DNA of 64,000 bases from Arthrobacter pascens (GTDB lineage Bacteria; Actinomycetota; Actinomycetes; Actinomycetales; Micrococcaceae), in NCBI RefSeq assembly GCF_030815585.1, contig NZ_JAUSWY010000001.1, positions 682,001 to 746,000 on the forward strand. Reading direction: 5' to 3'. A program made the translations under genes and the position numbers. Shown here in pieces: positions 8,549 to 16,798 of this stretch (within the stretch, counting starts at the first letter, position 1; each line of letters begins with the position of its first letter). The notes beneath the pieces are model-generated. The model was given only the letters and a program-made list of their open reading frames with translations, was not told the DNA's origin and searched no databases.

Positions 8549-9226
8549 ATGGAGCCGATCGACGCCGGGACAAGCTCCGGAGGTGCCCGGCCACGCCCGC
8601 GGGCCGCGCTGAGTGTGCTGATCGGTGCGCTCCTCGGTATCACCTGGGCTGCGGGTTTCCGGGCCTACATGGTAGAACTCGCAGGCGATGAATCGACGTT
8701 CAGCTGGTATGCGACGTTCGTGGGCCTGCTCGGCGCCGCGGGGATCGTCGGCGGACTGCTCGGCTTGGCGGACCACATCCGCCGCACGGGCGGGCGGCCG
8801 CACTGGCGGTGGCTCGCGCTCTCGCCGCTCATCCTCGGCCTCCTCCCGCTCACGGTGCCCGGCACTCTGGCGCTGCTATCGCAAGGCATTGGCACGGCAG
8901 GAATTGCCGTCGCGCTCATCGCGGTCGGGATCGGATATGCGTTCGGCGGCCGGGGACGTGCGTGGCTGCGCAGTGTTATCGGAGTCGTCGCCCTCGCAGC
9001 CGTTGTAGCACTCGTGGCGATGACGCCCGTGATCAGCGAGGGCCGCGTCTCGTTCGCGGAACCGCGTGGTGCGTGGGCGGGAACGCTCGCGCTCACATCG
9101 GTCCTGGTGCTGGGGCTCGCCACGTCGATCCCGTTCAGGACTGTGCTTGGGCGCTCAGCAGAGCTGCCGACCACCCGGTCACGGACGGCTCCCGCTCCGC
9201 CGTCACTGAGTGGGTCAGCAGACTGA
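8549..9226 (+). CDS. integral membrane protein, unknown function
   Basis: 225-residue protein with about six predicted membrane segments (for example ALSVLIGALLGITWAAGF, GLLGAAGIVGGLLGLA, AVALIAVGIGYAFGG, VIGVVALAAVVALVAM) separated by short charged loops, and a Pro/Ser-rich C-terminal tail. The ATG has GAAGGGGAG upstream; the open frame extends further 5' but looks non-coding. No transporter or enzyme motif is visible. It is convergent with the ferritin gene, leaving only 25 bases that include a copy of the TTATCTGGACAAAAACTC repeat. Confidence 0.7.
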   Translation: MEPIDAGTSSGGARPRPRAALSVLIGALLGITWAAGFRAYMVELAGDESTFSWYATFVGLLGAAGIVGGLLGLADHIRRTGGRPHWRWLALSPLILGLLPLTVPGTLALLSQGIGTAGIAVALIAVGIGYAFGGRGRAWLRSVIGVVALAAVVALVAMTPVISEGRVSFAEPRGAWAGTLALTSVLVLGLATSIPFRTVLGRSAELPTTRSRTAPAPPSLSGSAD

Positions 9227-9227
9227 G

Positions 9228-9245
9228 TTATCTGGACAAAAACTC
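9228..9245. repeat. 18-bp repeat shared with 547-564
   Basis: TTATCTGGACAAAAACTC here is the exact inverse of 547-564, and its first 16 bases equal 593-608. It lies between the convergent membrane protein and ferritin genes. Confidence 0.7.
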
Positions 9246-9251
9246 AATTGA

Positions 9252-9848
9252 TCAGAGCGATCCACCGGCGGCTTCCGGCGTTCCGGAGTCGTGGCTTTCC
9301 CCTGCCCCGCCATGGTGGCCGCCGTGGTGCCCGCCATGGCCGTGGTGCCCGCCGGAGCGACCGTGGTCGCCGATACGTTCGCGGGCGAGGAAGTTTTCGA
9401 TGTCGAAGAGGTTGTCCGCGCGCCGGGCGATGTTCAGCAGCGTGGTCATCGAGGCGACCTCTTCGACCTGTTCCTTGAGGAACCAGAGCATGAATTGCTC
9501 ACCCAATGCGTCGTTTTCCGCCCTGGCTGCGGCGAAGAGTTCCTTGATTTTCTCGGTGACTTCCTCTTCCTGCGCGAGGGCAAGGGCCAGGGGTTCCTCA
9601 ACCTTGGCGAAGTCGTTGCGGACAGGCTCAATGCCGGGGATGGCGATTGTGAGTCCGCGGTCCAAGATGTACCGGACCATCATCATGGCGTGGTTTCGTT
9701 CCTCCAGTGACTGGCGGTAGGAGTGTTTGGCAAGCTGGGGAAGGTCCTGCCTGTCGAACCACGCGGCGACGGCGATGTACTGGTGGGAAGCGGCGAATTC
9801 GTTGCCCACATGGCGGGCCAGCAGTTCATTGAATTTAGGGGTTCCCAT
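9252..9848 (-). CDS. ferritin with His-rich C-terminal tail
   Basis: 198-residue non-haem ferritin that oxidises and stores iron. Ferroxidase-centre ligands are visible: Glu17 (GNEFAASHQYIA), Glu50 and His53 (LEERNHAMMMV), then glutamates in EEEVTEKI and a Gln in GEQF. The family usually ends near residue 165. Here an extra tail of about 30 residues is dominated by Gly and His (HHGHGGHHGGHHGG), a likely metal-binding extension. The start is ATG with GAGGAG upstream. It lies next to the siderophore uptake operon. Confidence 0.92.
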   Translation of the reverse strand: MGTPKFNELLARHVGNEFAASHQYIAVAAWFDRQDLPQLAKHSYRQSLEERNHAMMMVRYILDRGLTIAIPGIEPVRNDFAKVEEPLALALAQEEEVTEKIKELFAAARAENDALGEQFMLWFLKEQVEEVASMTTLLNIARRADNLFDIENFLARERIGDHGRSGGHHGHGGHHGGHHGGAGESHDSGTPEAAGGSL

Positions 9849-9950
9849 CTGGATCTCCTCGGGTTGGTAAGGCTTGGGACCCGGCTGGCCGGACTCGGTC
9901 AGATCGGCTGCCGGGCCTCCCATGAGCCTCCTCCGCTGCCGGACTACCGG

Positions 9951-10796
9951 TCAATACCCTGGCGTTCCAGTTTCAAGAAGCGGGTTCGCCGTCCCTGACG
10001 TTCCCAGTGGTATGACGTGGGGGCGGCCGTCGGTTGGTTCGCGGACCACGTGGGCCTCCAGGCCAAATACGTCGAGAAGGCGCTCTGGCGTCACCACTTC
10101 CGCCGGCGTCCCCTGGGCAACGATCCGGCCGTCTTTCATGGCAACGATGTGGTCGGAGTAGCGGGCCGCGAGGGAAATGTCGTGGAGCACCATCACTATC
10201 GTGCGGCCGTGCCGGCGGTTGAGGACGCGCACGAGTTCCAGGACATCGACCTGGTGGGCGAGGTCCAGATAGGTGGTGGGTTCGTCCAGGAGGAGGATGC
10301 CGGTTTGCTGGGCCAGGGTCATGGAGATCCAGGCCCGTTGACGCTGGCCTCCGGAGAGGTCCTCCAAGGAGGAGTCCGCGAGTTCGGCGATGTCCGTGGC
10401 CTGTAGGGCGTCTTCGACGACGGACTCGTCTGTGGAGGAGAATTGCTGGTACCACTTCTGCCGCGGATGCCTGCCGCGGGAGACGAGATCGCCCACGGTC
10501 AGTCCGGACGGGGCGGTTGGTGTCTGCGGCAGGACGCTGATCCTGGTCGCGATCTGCCGGGTGGACTGCCTGGCCAGTGGCAGGCCGTCCAGGATCACCT
10601 GACCGGAGCGCGGCGCGAGCAGGCGCCCGAGTCCGCGGAGCAGGGTGGACTTGCCGCAGCCGTTGGGTCCGATAATCGAGGTGACCCTGGCATCCGGAAT
10701 AGTCAGGGAAAGATTCTGGATGATGTCCGGGCCGTCGTAGCCAAGGCTGAGGTTTTCTGCCCTCAGTCCTTCGGGCCGCTCCGTAGTGGTTTTCAA
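9951..10796 (-). CDS. iron-siderophore ABC transporter ATP-binding protein
   Basis: 281-residue ABC ATPase of the FecE/FepC type: Walker A GPNGCGKST at about 43-51, Q-loop PQTPTAPSGLTVGDLV, signature LSGGQRQR, Walker B ILLLDEP and H-loop VLHD. The start is a TTG at 10796 overlapping the stop of the permease gene (TTGA), with GGAGG nine bases upstream, so translation is coupled. It powers import of ferric siderophore through the two permeases encoded just upstream. It is the last gene of the operon that begins at 12951. Confidence 0.92.
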   Translation of the reverse strand: MKTTTERPEGLRAENLSLGYDGPDIIQNLSLTIPDARVTSIIGPNGCGKSTLLRGLGRLLAPRSGQVILDGLPLARQSTRQIATRISVLPQTPTAPSGLTVGDLVSRGRHPRQKWYQQFSSTDESVVEDALQATDIAELADSSLEDLSGGQRQRAWISMTLAQQTGILLLDEPTTYLDLAHQVDVLELVRVLNRRHGRTIVMVLHDISLAARYSDHIVAMKDGRIVAQGTPAEVVTPERLLDVFGLEAHVVREPTDGRPHVIPLGTSGTANPLLETGTPGY

Positions 10797-11884
10797 CTCA
10801 GCCTCCGCTGGTATTTCAGGATCAGGTGGATCAGGAATGGGGCACCGACGACGGCGGTGGCCACACCGACAGGCAGCGGCACGCTGAGTGCGTTGGCCGA
10901 GACAGTGTCGGCCAGCAGGACGAAAACGGCACCTACCAGGGCCGATACGCCCACCGGGGGAACCACGGCGGAGGTAAGAGAGCGCGCGATCTGCGGGCTG
11001 GCCAGCGCAACGAATGCGACCGGGCCGGCAGTGACGGTGGCCACCGATGCGAGCAGCACGGCGATGGTGAGGACTACCAGCCGGGTGGTGCCATTGCGTG
11101 CGCCCAGCCCGACGGCGGTATCCTCGCCGAGGCTGGTCAGCAGCAGCCACCGGCCGCTGCAGAGCGCCGCCGCGATGAGCACTGCGGCACTGACGGCCAT
11201 GGGCTGCACGGTGGCCCAGTCCTTGGCGTTGAGGGAGCCCGTCATCCAGGTCAGTGCCTGGGCTGCGCTGGTCACATCCCCCAGGGTCAGGATCCAGGTA
11301 GTTAGGCTGGCAGCGAGTCCTGAGATGCCCAGGCCTGCCAGGACAAGGCGGTAGCTGTCCAGTCCCCGGCGGTAGGCGAGCAGGTAGACGGCGACACCGC
11401 TGGCGATGCCTGCGCCGAAGGCCGCGAGGGGCATTCCCACGGTTGCCGCAAGGCCGCTAAGCCCGGCATGTCCGCCGCCTGCAACCACCAGCACGGTGAC
11501 CGCGCCCAGTGACGCGCCTGTTGTGACGCCGAGCAGGTCGGGGCTGGCCAGGGGGTTCCGTGCCACTGTTTGCGTGATCGCTCCAGCAGCAGCCAGAGAG
11601 GCGCCGACGACGACGGCGGCCACCATCCGCGGCGCGCGGAATTCCGTGACCGCCAAGTGGGTCCGCGGATTCGATGTATCGCCCAGCAGCGCCCGCAGGA
11701 CATCCGGATACGCCATCGGCGTTCCGCCGAAGGCGACGTGGAGCGCCATGGCGCCCAACAGCACGCCGCACAGGACACAGGCCACCAGGACAACACGGAG
11801 GTTGAGGCGGACGGAAACGGGACCTGCGCGCAGCGCCCGGATGGTTCCGGCGCCGGTCCGCCGGCTTTCGCGCGTGCTCGTCAT
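10793..11884 (-). CDS. iron-siderophore ABC transporter permease (FecD type)
   Basis: 363-residue FecCD-family permease with about nine to ten membrane segments. Family marks are EFRAPRMVAAVVVGASLAAAG, NPLASPDLLGVTTGAS and GPVAFVALASPQIAR, the last being the cytoplasmic loop that meets the ATPase. ATG at 11884 overlaps the stop of the preceding permease gene (ATGA), and its own stop overlaps the ATPase start. It forms the heterodimeric membrane channel with the protein encoded at 11881-12951. Confidence 0.92.
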   Translation of the reverse strand: MTSTRESRRTGAGTIRALRAGPVSVRLNLRVVLVACVLCGVLLGAMALHVAFGGTPMAYPDVLRALLGDTSNPRTHLAVTEFRAPRMVAAVVVGASLAAAGAITQTVARNPLASPDLLGVTTGASLGAVTVLVVAGGGHAGLSGLAATVGMPLAAFGAGIASGVAVYLLAYRRGLDSYRLVLAGLGISGLAASLTTWILTLGDVTSAAQALTWMTGSLNAKDWATVQPMAVSAAVLIAAALCSGRWLLLTSLGEDTAVGLGARNGTTRLVVLTIAVLLASVATVTAGPVAFVALASPQIARSLTSAVVPPVGVSALVGAVFVLLADTVSANALSVPLPVGVATAVVGAPFLIHLILKYQRRLS

Positions 11885-12951
11885 AGCGTGGCCAGCCTGC
11901 GGCGGCGGGCGAGGTACACGAAGAACGGCGCACCCACCACGGCCAGCACGACGCCTACGGACAGCTCGCCGGGACGGGAGATGACCCGTCCTGCCGTGTC
12001 GGCGAGGAGCAGCACGGTGGCCCCGGTCACCGCTGAGAGCGGGATCAGCCAGCGGTAGTCCGGCCCTGTCATGGCCCGGGTGATGTGCGGGACCAGGAGC
12101 CCCGCGAAGGCAATGGGCCCGGCCATGGTCACGGCGGAGCCGGCCAGGAGGGTGACCGCGGCGATTCCTGCTGCCCGTGCCCGGAAGACGGAGATTCCCA
12201 GTGAGGTTGCGGTGTCTGCCCCCAAGGCCAGTGCGTTCAGGGGCCGTATGTTCAGCAGGGCCAGGACCACGCCGGCACCGACGAACGGCCAGACCATGGA
12301 CAGCACATCGCTGCGCCCGGCCAGCGAACCCACCTGCCAGAACCGCAGTGTGTCCAGCGCCTGGTCGTTGAGCAGGACGATGCCGGCCACCAGTCCCGAG
12401 CACAGCGCAGTCACCGCCGCCCCCGCCAGGACCAGGGTTACCGGGGTGGAGCCATGACGCGCTGCGGAGCCGATCATGAACACCAGCACGCTGGCCGCCA
12501 GCGCGCCGGCGAAAGCCAACAGGGCCTGGGTCAGGGCAGGCATCTCCCCGGCGAGGGCGGTTGCCGCCACGATGGCCAGCGCCGCGCCCTGGTTGATCCC
12601 CAGCAGGCCAGGATCCGCAACGGGGTTCCGTGTGTGTCCCTGGACCAGGGTTCCGGCCAGGCCAAGGCAAATCCCGGCGCACACGGCCAGCACGGTGCGC
12701 GGCCAGCGCAGTTCGCGGATGGTGACGTCCATGACGTTGCCGTCCGGGGCAGTCACGGCATGCCAGACGTCCTGCAGGGACGATGGCTGCCCGCCGATGC
12801 AGATGCTCAGGGCGGCCGCCGCAAGCATCGCCGCCACGGAAACCGCCAGCCACTTCACGATGGGCCGCCGGGAACCGGGCCGCTGCCCGGCACTGGGTGC
12901 TCCCGCACCCGCCAGCGGGCCAGTGGCCACAGTCGGATCCAACGTCTTCAC
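11881..12951 (-). CDS. iron-siderophore ABC transporter permease (FecC type)
   Basis: 356-residue FecCD-family permease, first gene of the importer operon. Diagnostic segments are LRWPRTVLAVCAGICLGLAGTL, NPVADPGLLGINQGA and GPIAFAGLLVPHITR. A basic, Pro/Gly-rich N-terminus of about 30 residues precedes the first membrane helix. The start is GTG with GAAGGA upstream. It is divergent from the binding-protein gene across about 130 bases that contain an IdeR/DtxR-type iron box, so iron repression probably governs both directions. Confidence 0.92.
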   Translation of the reverse strand: MKTLDPTVATGPLAGAGAPSAGQRPGSRRPIVKWLAVSVAAMLAAAALSICIGGQPSSLQDVWHAVTAPDGNVMDVTIRELRWPRTVLAVCAGICLGLAGTLVQGHTRNPVADPGLLGINQGAALAIVAATALAGEMPALTQALLAFAGALAASVLVFMIGSAARHGSTPVTLVLAGAAVTALCSGLVAGIVLLNDQALDTLRFWQVGSLAGRSDVLSMVWPFVGAGVVLALLNIRPLNALALGADTATSLGISVFRARAAGIAAVTLLAGSAVTMAGPIAFAGLLVPHITRAMTGPDYRWLIPLSAVTGATVLLLADTAGRVISRPGELSVGVVLAVVGAPFFVYLARRRRLATL

Positions 12952-13019
12952 AGGGTCCTTCTATTACGTCATTGGTTTGTGATTTATTTCCCAAAGTCCT
13001 GCTACAGTCTACGGCAGAC

Positions 13020-13038
13020 GCAGGTAAGCCTTGCCTAA
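13020..13038. promoter_or_regulatory. IdeR/DtxR-type iron box
   Basis: The 19-mer ending in AGGTAAGCCTTGCCTAA is an interrupted palindrome. It matches the actinobacterial iron-box consensus TTAGGTTAGGCTAACCTAA at 13 of 19 positions, including the AGGT/CCTAA ends. It sits between the divergent permease and binding-protein genes, where iron-loaded IdeR/DmdR1 would repress both. Confidence 0.7.
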
Positions 13039-13078
13039 TATGTCATCTCCCCGTCACCATCGTTTCGAAAGCGACACC

Positions 13079-14083
13079 GTGAAAACACGCATCCTCAAGC
13101 GGCTCAGTGCTGTTACCGCCGGCATGGCACTCCTGGCCACCGCGGCCTGCGCCGCCCCGGCCGCCCCCAGTGGCACCGCCACCACCGCAGCAGAGTCGGC
13201 CGGCTTCCCGCTGACCATGGAGCACACCATGGGTTCCACCACCATCGACACCGTCCCCAAGCGCGTCGTGGCCCTTGACCCGAGCTACATCGACGCTGCC
13301 CTCCTCCTGGGCGCGGACCTGGTGGGCTATGTCCAGTATCGCCAGGACCCGAAGGCACCGTTCGCCCCGTACCTTGGCGACGTCGCCGACGCCACGAAGG
13401 ATTCCGTGAACGTGGGCACCCTGGCCGAGCCCAACCTGGAAAAGATTCTTGAGCTGGAACCGGACCTGATCGTCTCGGCGAAGGTCCGCCACGAAGCGCT
13501 CTACCCGCAGCTGTCCAAGATCGCCCCCACCATCTTCTCCGTCAGCACCGGGCCCACCTGGAAAGAGAACGTTGTGTTCCTGGGCGAGGCCCTGGGCAAA
13601 AAGGCCAAGGCCGAAGAACTCGTCAAGGCCTATGAGGACCGCGCCCAGAAGGTCGGAGCCGAGATCCTGGCCAAGAAACCGGATGCCACCTATTCCCTGG
13701 TCCGGTTCACCGGCGGAGACACGGCACGCCTGTACTCCTCCAACTCCTTCATCGGCGAAATCATGACTGACATGCACATCCCGCGGCCCAAGGACGCCCC
13801 GGACAGCGACAAGGAGATTTTCGTGCCGCTCTCCGCCGAGCAGATCCTCCAGGGTGACGCCGGCCTGGTCATGGTGAGTGCGTTCACACCCGCCGGTGCC
13901 GAAGGTGACAAGTCCCGTGCGCAGCAGGAGAAGTTCCAGTCCAACCCGCTCTGGCAGCGGCTGCAGGGTGAAGTCATCAATGTGGACGATGCCACCTTCC
14001 TGGCCTCCGTCAGCATCCAGGGCGCACACGCTGTGATCACCGACCTTGCCAAGCACTACGGCGTGGACCCGCAGCTGCCGTAG
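13079..14083 (+). CDS. iron-siderophore substrate-binding lipoprotein
   Basis: 334-residue periplasmic-binding-type lipoprotein (FepB/FatB fold, PF01497). The GTG at 13079 gives a short basic start, a hydrophobic stretch and the lipobox LLATAAC with the lipidated Cys at residue 24. An upstream ATG at 13040 would spoil the signal peptide. The mature part has the usual VPKRVVALDPSYIDAALLLG and VGTLAEPNLEKILELEPDLIVS segments. It captures ferric siderophore outside the membrane for the importer encoded divergently. The siderophore type cannot be told. Confidence 0.92.
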   Translation: MKTRILKRLSAVTAGMALLATAACAAPAAPSGTATTAAESAGFPLTMEHTMGSTTIDTVPKRVVALDPSYIDAALLLGADLVGYVQYRQDPKAPFAPYLGDVADATKDSVNVGTLAEPNLEKILELEPDLIVSAKVRHEALYPQLSKIAPTIFSVSTGPTWKENVVFLGEALGKKAKAEELVKAYEDRAQKVGAEILAKKPDATYSLVRFTGGDTARLYSSNSFIGEIMTDMHIPRPKDAPDSDKEIFVPLSAEQILQGDAGLVMVSAFTPAGAEGDKSRAQQEKFQSNPLWQRLQGEVINVDDATFLASVSIQGAHAVITDLAKHYGVDPQLP

Positions 14084-14102
14084 CCCGAGAGGAAGCAGAT
14101 CC

Positions 14103-15074
14103 GTGAGCCCCGCAGCCGTCCCTGGGCACGTCATCCGGGCGTTTGACGCGGCGGTCCAGGGTGTCCGGGACCTGACGCCGCATTTCCGCCGGATCACGTT
14201 CGGCGGACCTGCCCTGGAGACGTTCGGCGTTCCCGGCCCCACCGCGGACCTGCGAATCAAGCTTCTGCTGCCCACACCGGGACACCCCCTGGACCGCCTG
14301 GGAACACCTGGCGGAGAACTCGGCGGCGGCTGGTACCAGGAATGGCTGCGCCGGGAACAGCCAGGGCGCGGTTTCATCCGCAGCTACACGGTCCGCGCTT
14401 TGCGGACCGTGCCCGGTGGCCGGGAACTGGACGTTGACTTCGTCATCCACCCTGTTGCTGCCGGCCACGGCGCCCCCGCCTCCGAGTGGGCGGGGGCCGC
14501 CACTCCCGGCGCCCGTGTGGTCATCATCGGTCCTGAGGTGAATGCCATCACCGCGTCCACGCTGCGGAGTGAAACCGGAATCAGATGGGATCCGCAAGGG
14601 GCCCGCCGCGTCTTGCTGGCAGGAGATGAAACGGCCGTTCCGGCCATCAGTTCCATCCTCGAGGACCTGCCGGCGGACATCAGCGGACATGCCTTCCTGG
14701 AGGTTCCGGACACGTCCGACGTCGGCACCGTCACCACAGCTTCTGCCGTCTGCATCACCTGGCTCGCGCGGAAGCCTGCGGGCGCCTCCCGGGGTGAACT
14801 GCTGAATGAGTCTGTACGTGCTGCCCTCGACCTCACCGGGCGGCCGGACTCCGTGCAGCCCGACCCCGGTCTGTACGCCTGGGTGGCTGCCGAAGCGGGG
14901 ACCGTGAAGTGCCTGCGGCGGCAACTCGTCAACCAGGCCGGCCTGGACCCGAAACGGTCCGAATTCAGGGCCTACTGGAGCCTGGGCAAGGCGGGGTCAG
15001 GGGCCAACGGCACGCCCCTCAATCCGCCGCCCAGCCCGTCGTCGGAATTAGGTCACACGATTGGGTCTTTTTGA
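14103..15074 (+). CDS. siderophore-interacting protein (FAD-binding ferric reductase)
   Basis: 323-residue SIP-family protein (ViuB/YqjH type). An FAD-binding beta-barrel in the first half contains FIRSYTVRALR. The C-terminal half contains RVLLAGDETAVPAISSILE, the NAD(P)H-domain motif, and ends with GLDPKRSEFRAYWSLGKAG, typical of the family. The start is GTG with GAGAGGAAG upstream. It follows the binding protein by 19 bases, so the two form an operon. It probably releases iron from the imported siderophore by reduction in the cytoplasm. Confidence 0.92.
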   Translation: MSPAAVPGHVIRAFDAAVQGVRDLTPHFRRITFGGPALETFGVPGPTADLRIKLLLPTPGHPLDRLGTPGGELGGGWYQEWLRREQPGRGFIRSYTVRALRTVPGGRELDVDFVIHPVAAGHGAPASEWAGAATPGARVVIIGPEVNAITASTLRSETGIRWDPQGARRVLLAGDETAVPAISSILEDLPADISGHAFLEVPDTSDVGTVTTASAVCITWLARKPAGASRGELLNESVRAALDLTGRPDSVQPDPGLYAWVAAEAGTVKCLRRQLVNQAGLDPKRSEFRAYWSLGKAGSGANGTPLNPPPSPSSELGHTIGSF

Positions 15075-15146
15075 TTTGACCGGACAGGCCTACCGTGGAC
15101 ACAAAGAGCCGTCCGGCCGGGGCGGCCGAACCGCGGAGGATGTCCA

Positions 15147-15431
15147 ATGACCACGCACGTAGCCGACTGCAGCGTCACCAATTGTTCGTTTAACGACCAC
15201 TCCGAATGCAACGCCGCGGCCATCACTGTGGGCGGTTCTCAAGACCATGCCTCCTGCGCCACCTTTATCGACATTGGCGTCCACGGTGGCCTGTCCAAGG
15301 TGCTGGCTGATGTCGGGGCCTGCCAGCGTACCGAGTGTGTCCATAACGAACATCTGATGTGCCAGGCAGCGGAAGTCCATGTTGGTCCCGGCGCTGACAA
15401 CGCGGACTGCCTCACATACGAACACGTGTAG
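15147..15431 (+). CDS. DUF1540 Cys-rich protein, two repeats
   Basis: 94-residue protein made of two copies of the DUF1540 motif. Copy 1 has DCSVTNCSF...CNAAAITVG...CATF; copy 2 has ACQRTECVH...CQAAEVHVG...CLTYE. Each has four cysteines in the same spacing, which suggests metal binding or disulfides. There is no signal peptide. A GGAGG-like site precedes the ATG. The role of DUF1540 proteins is not established. The gene is convergent with the 95-aa gene, with a strong hairpin between them. Confidence 0.85.
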   Translation: MTTHVADCSVTNCSFNDHSECNAAAITVGGSQDHASCATFIDIGVHGGLSKVLADVGACQRTECVHNEHLMCQAAEVHVGPGADNADCLTYEHV

Positions 15432-15486
15432 GCGTCTGCGCCTGCAGGCTCATTGGAGTCAAATAGGAACAGTCAAATAAGAACCA

Positions 15487-15523
15487 GTCGGCCCCCGCCA
15501 GGAATTTTCCAGGCGGGGCCGAC
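15487..15523. terminator. bidirectional hairpin terminator
   Basis: GTCGGCCCCCGCC (15487-15499) pairs with GGCGGGGCCGAC (15512-15523) around a 12-base loop, with one bulged base. It lies between two convergent genes. Confidence 0.8.
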
Positions 15524-15543
15524 GTTCTGCTTGCCGGGTTTGA

Positions 15544-15831
15544 TCAGGCCGGCATTGGCTCCGCGCTCGCCGCCGTGCTCCCTGCCGCCGCCGCGCTCGC
15601 CGCCGTCGCTCCGCTGGGTGTCGACGCTGGCGGTGCCTCCACCAGCACGATCTCCAGCGACTCCGGGTCCAGCAGCCTTCGCGTGCCCGTCCGTGCGTCC
15701 AGGATCCAGAACAGATCCAGTGCGGGCACAAGGTGCGTCACCCGGCCCCGGTGGAAGAGCTTGCCGTTGTGCCATGCCTCGATGTAGTCGCCAATGTAGA
15801 GCTGGGCAGTATGTACCCGTTGAGTTTCCAT
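15544..15831 (-). CDS. conserved hypothetical protein, 95 aa
   Basis: The N-terminal 65 residues (TAQLYIGDYIEAWHNGKLFHRGRVTHLVPALDLFWILDARTG broken over several strands) look like a small beta-barrel; the last 30 residues are an Ala/Ser/Pro-rich tail. GGAGGCGG precedes the ATG. No signal peptide or named domain. Probably a real, lineage-typical small protein of unknown role. Confidence 0.6.
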   Translation of the reverse strand: METQRVHTAQLYIGDYIEAWHNGKLFHRGRVTHLVPALDLFWILDARTGTRRLLDPESLEIVLVEAPPASTPSGATAASAAAAGSTAASAEPMPA

Positions 15832-15959
15832 GATGAGCCGCCTCCTGCTCGTTGTGTCCCCGTAAGCTCAGCATCCCCTGCCGAAGTTGCGGCAGTGTTT
15901 CGGCGTGGTGATTTTTCTGTGTCCGCCCATGGTTCCGCGCGCCGAATCACCATTCCTGC

Positions 15960-16709
15960 TCACCGGTTGACTTCGGGACGCACCCTTACCGCACTAAGGG
16001 TCCGGATCAGGGCGACGGCGGTGATGGCACCTGCCGCCAGGATCGAGGCCAAAACCACCACCTGGAACCGGCCAGCCTCCAAGGGGGACGCCCCGCCGAA
16101 AATCGCTCCGACGAACGCGCCGGGAAGGGTAACCAGTCCCGTGGTTTTCGTCTGATCAGTGGAGGGAATCAGGGCCGTATGCACGGAGTAGCGCGCCTGG
16201 GTGCGGGTCGCCCTGCGTGGCATGGCGCCCAGGGCTAACCAGGCTTCCACCTGGTCCCACTCCCCGCGGACCGCCTCAGAAAAACGCTGCCCGGCAAGCA
16301 CTGCGATTGTCATGCAGTTGCCAATGACGATTCCACCCACGGCGAGGACGTATCGCGGCGTGAATTCGATGGCCCCGGTGCCGAACACGACGGCGAGGGT
16401 CACCATGATGCCGATGGCCATGGTTGCTGACACCACCGCGAAATGCCGCCATGACCACACGAGCCGGCGCGTTGCGGTTACGGCGGCCACGGTGAACATC
16501 ACCAGTAACGCCAGCGCCACCCACAAAGGATCGGTGATGATTCCGCCCAGGACCAGACTGATGAGGGCCAGTTGAGCGGCGCCGCGGAGGATGGCCGAGG
16601 CTGGGGCCAGGAACGACGGCGTGTGCGAGATCCAGAGCACTGCAGTGGTCACCGCCAGCAGGATGGCCATAGCCAGCAGGGTGGGTGCCAAGGCAGGGAG
16701 GAGGGCCAT
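15960..16709 (-). CDS. FetB/YbbM-like (UPF0014) ABC permease
   Basis: 249-residue membrane protein with about seven segments. It matches the UPF0014 family: a central RRATRTQARYSVHTALIPSTDQTKTTGLVTLPGAFVG block is spread over the cytoplasmic loop and following helix, and GRFQVVVLASILAAGAITA ends the protein. In E. coli the homologue FetB works with the ATPase FetA in iron export and oxidative stress resistance. No FetA-like ATPase gene is adjacent here, so either it lies elsewhere or this protein acts alone. Confidence 0.82.
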   Translation of the reverse strand: MALLPALAPTLLAMAILLAVTTAVLWISHTPSFLAPASAILRGAAQLALISLVLGGIITDPLWVALALLVMFTVAAVTATRRLVWSWRHFAVVSATMAIGIMVTLAVVFGTGAIEFTPRYVLAVGGIVIGNCMTIAVLAGQRFSEAVRGEWDQVEAWLALGAMPRRATRTQARYSVHTALIPSTDQTKTTGLVTLPGAFVGAIFGGASPLEAGRFQVVVLASILAAGAITAVALIRTLSAVRVRPEVNR

Positions 16710-16798
16710 CAGACCAGCCTATGGTGCCTCTCTTTTTGGCGTAGCCAGATGACGGCCAAGGGACACGGCCCAGGGGACGATGACGGCACGTAGGTTCT

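Noticed and set aside
10826..11305. Long plus-strand open frames across the importer operon
   Set aside because: Antisense shadows caused by high GC; the minus strand encodes clear FecCD permeases there.
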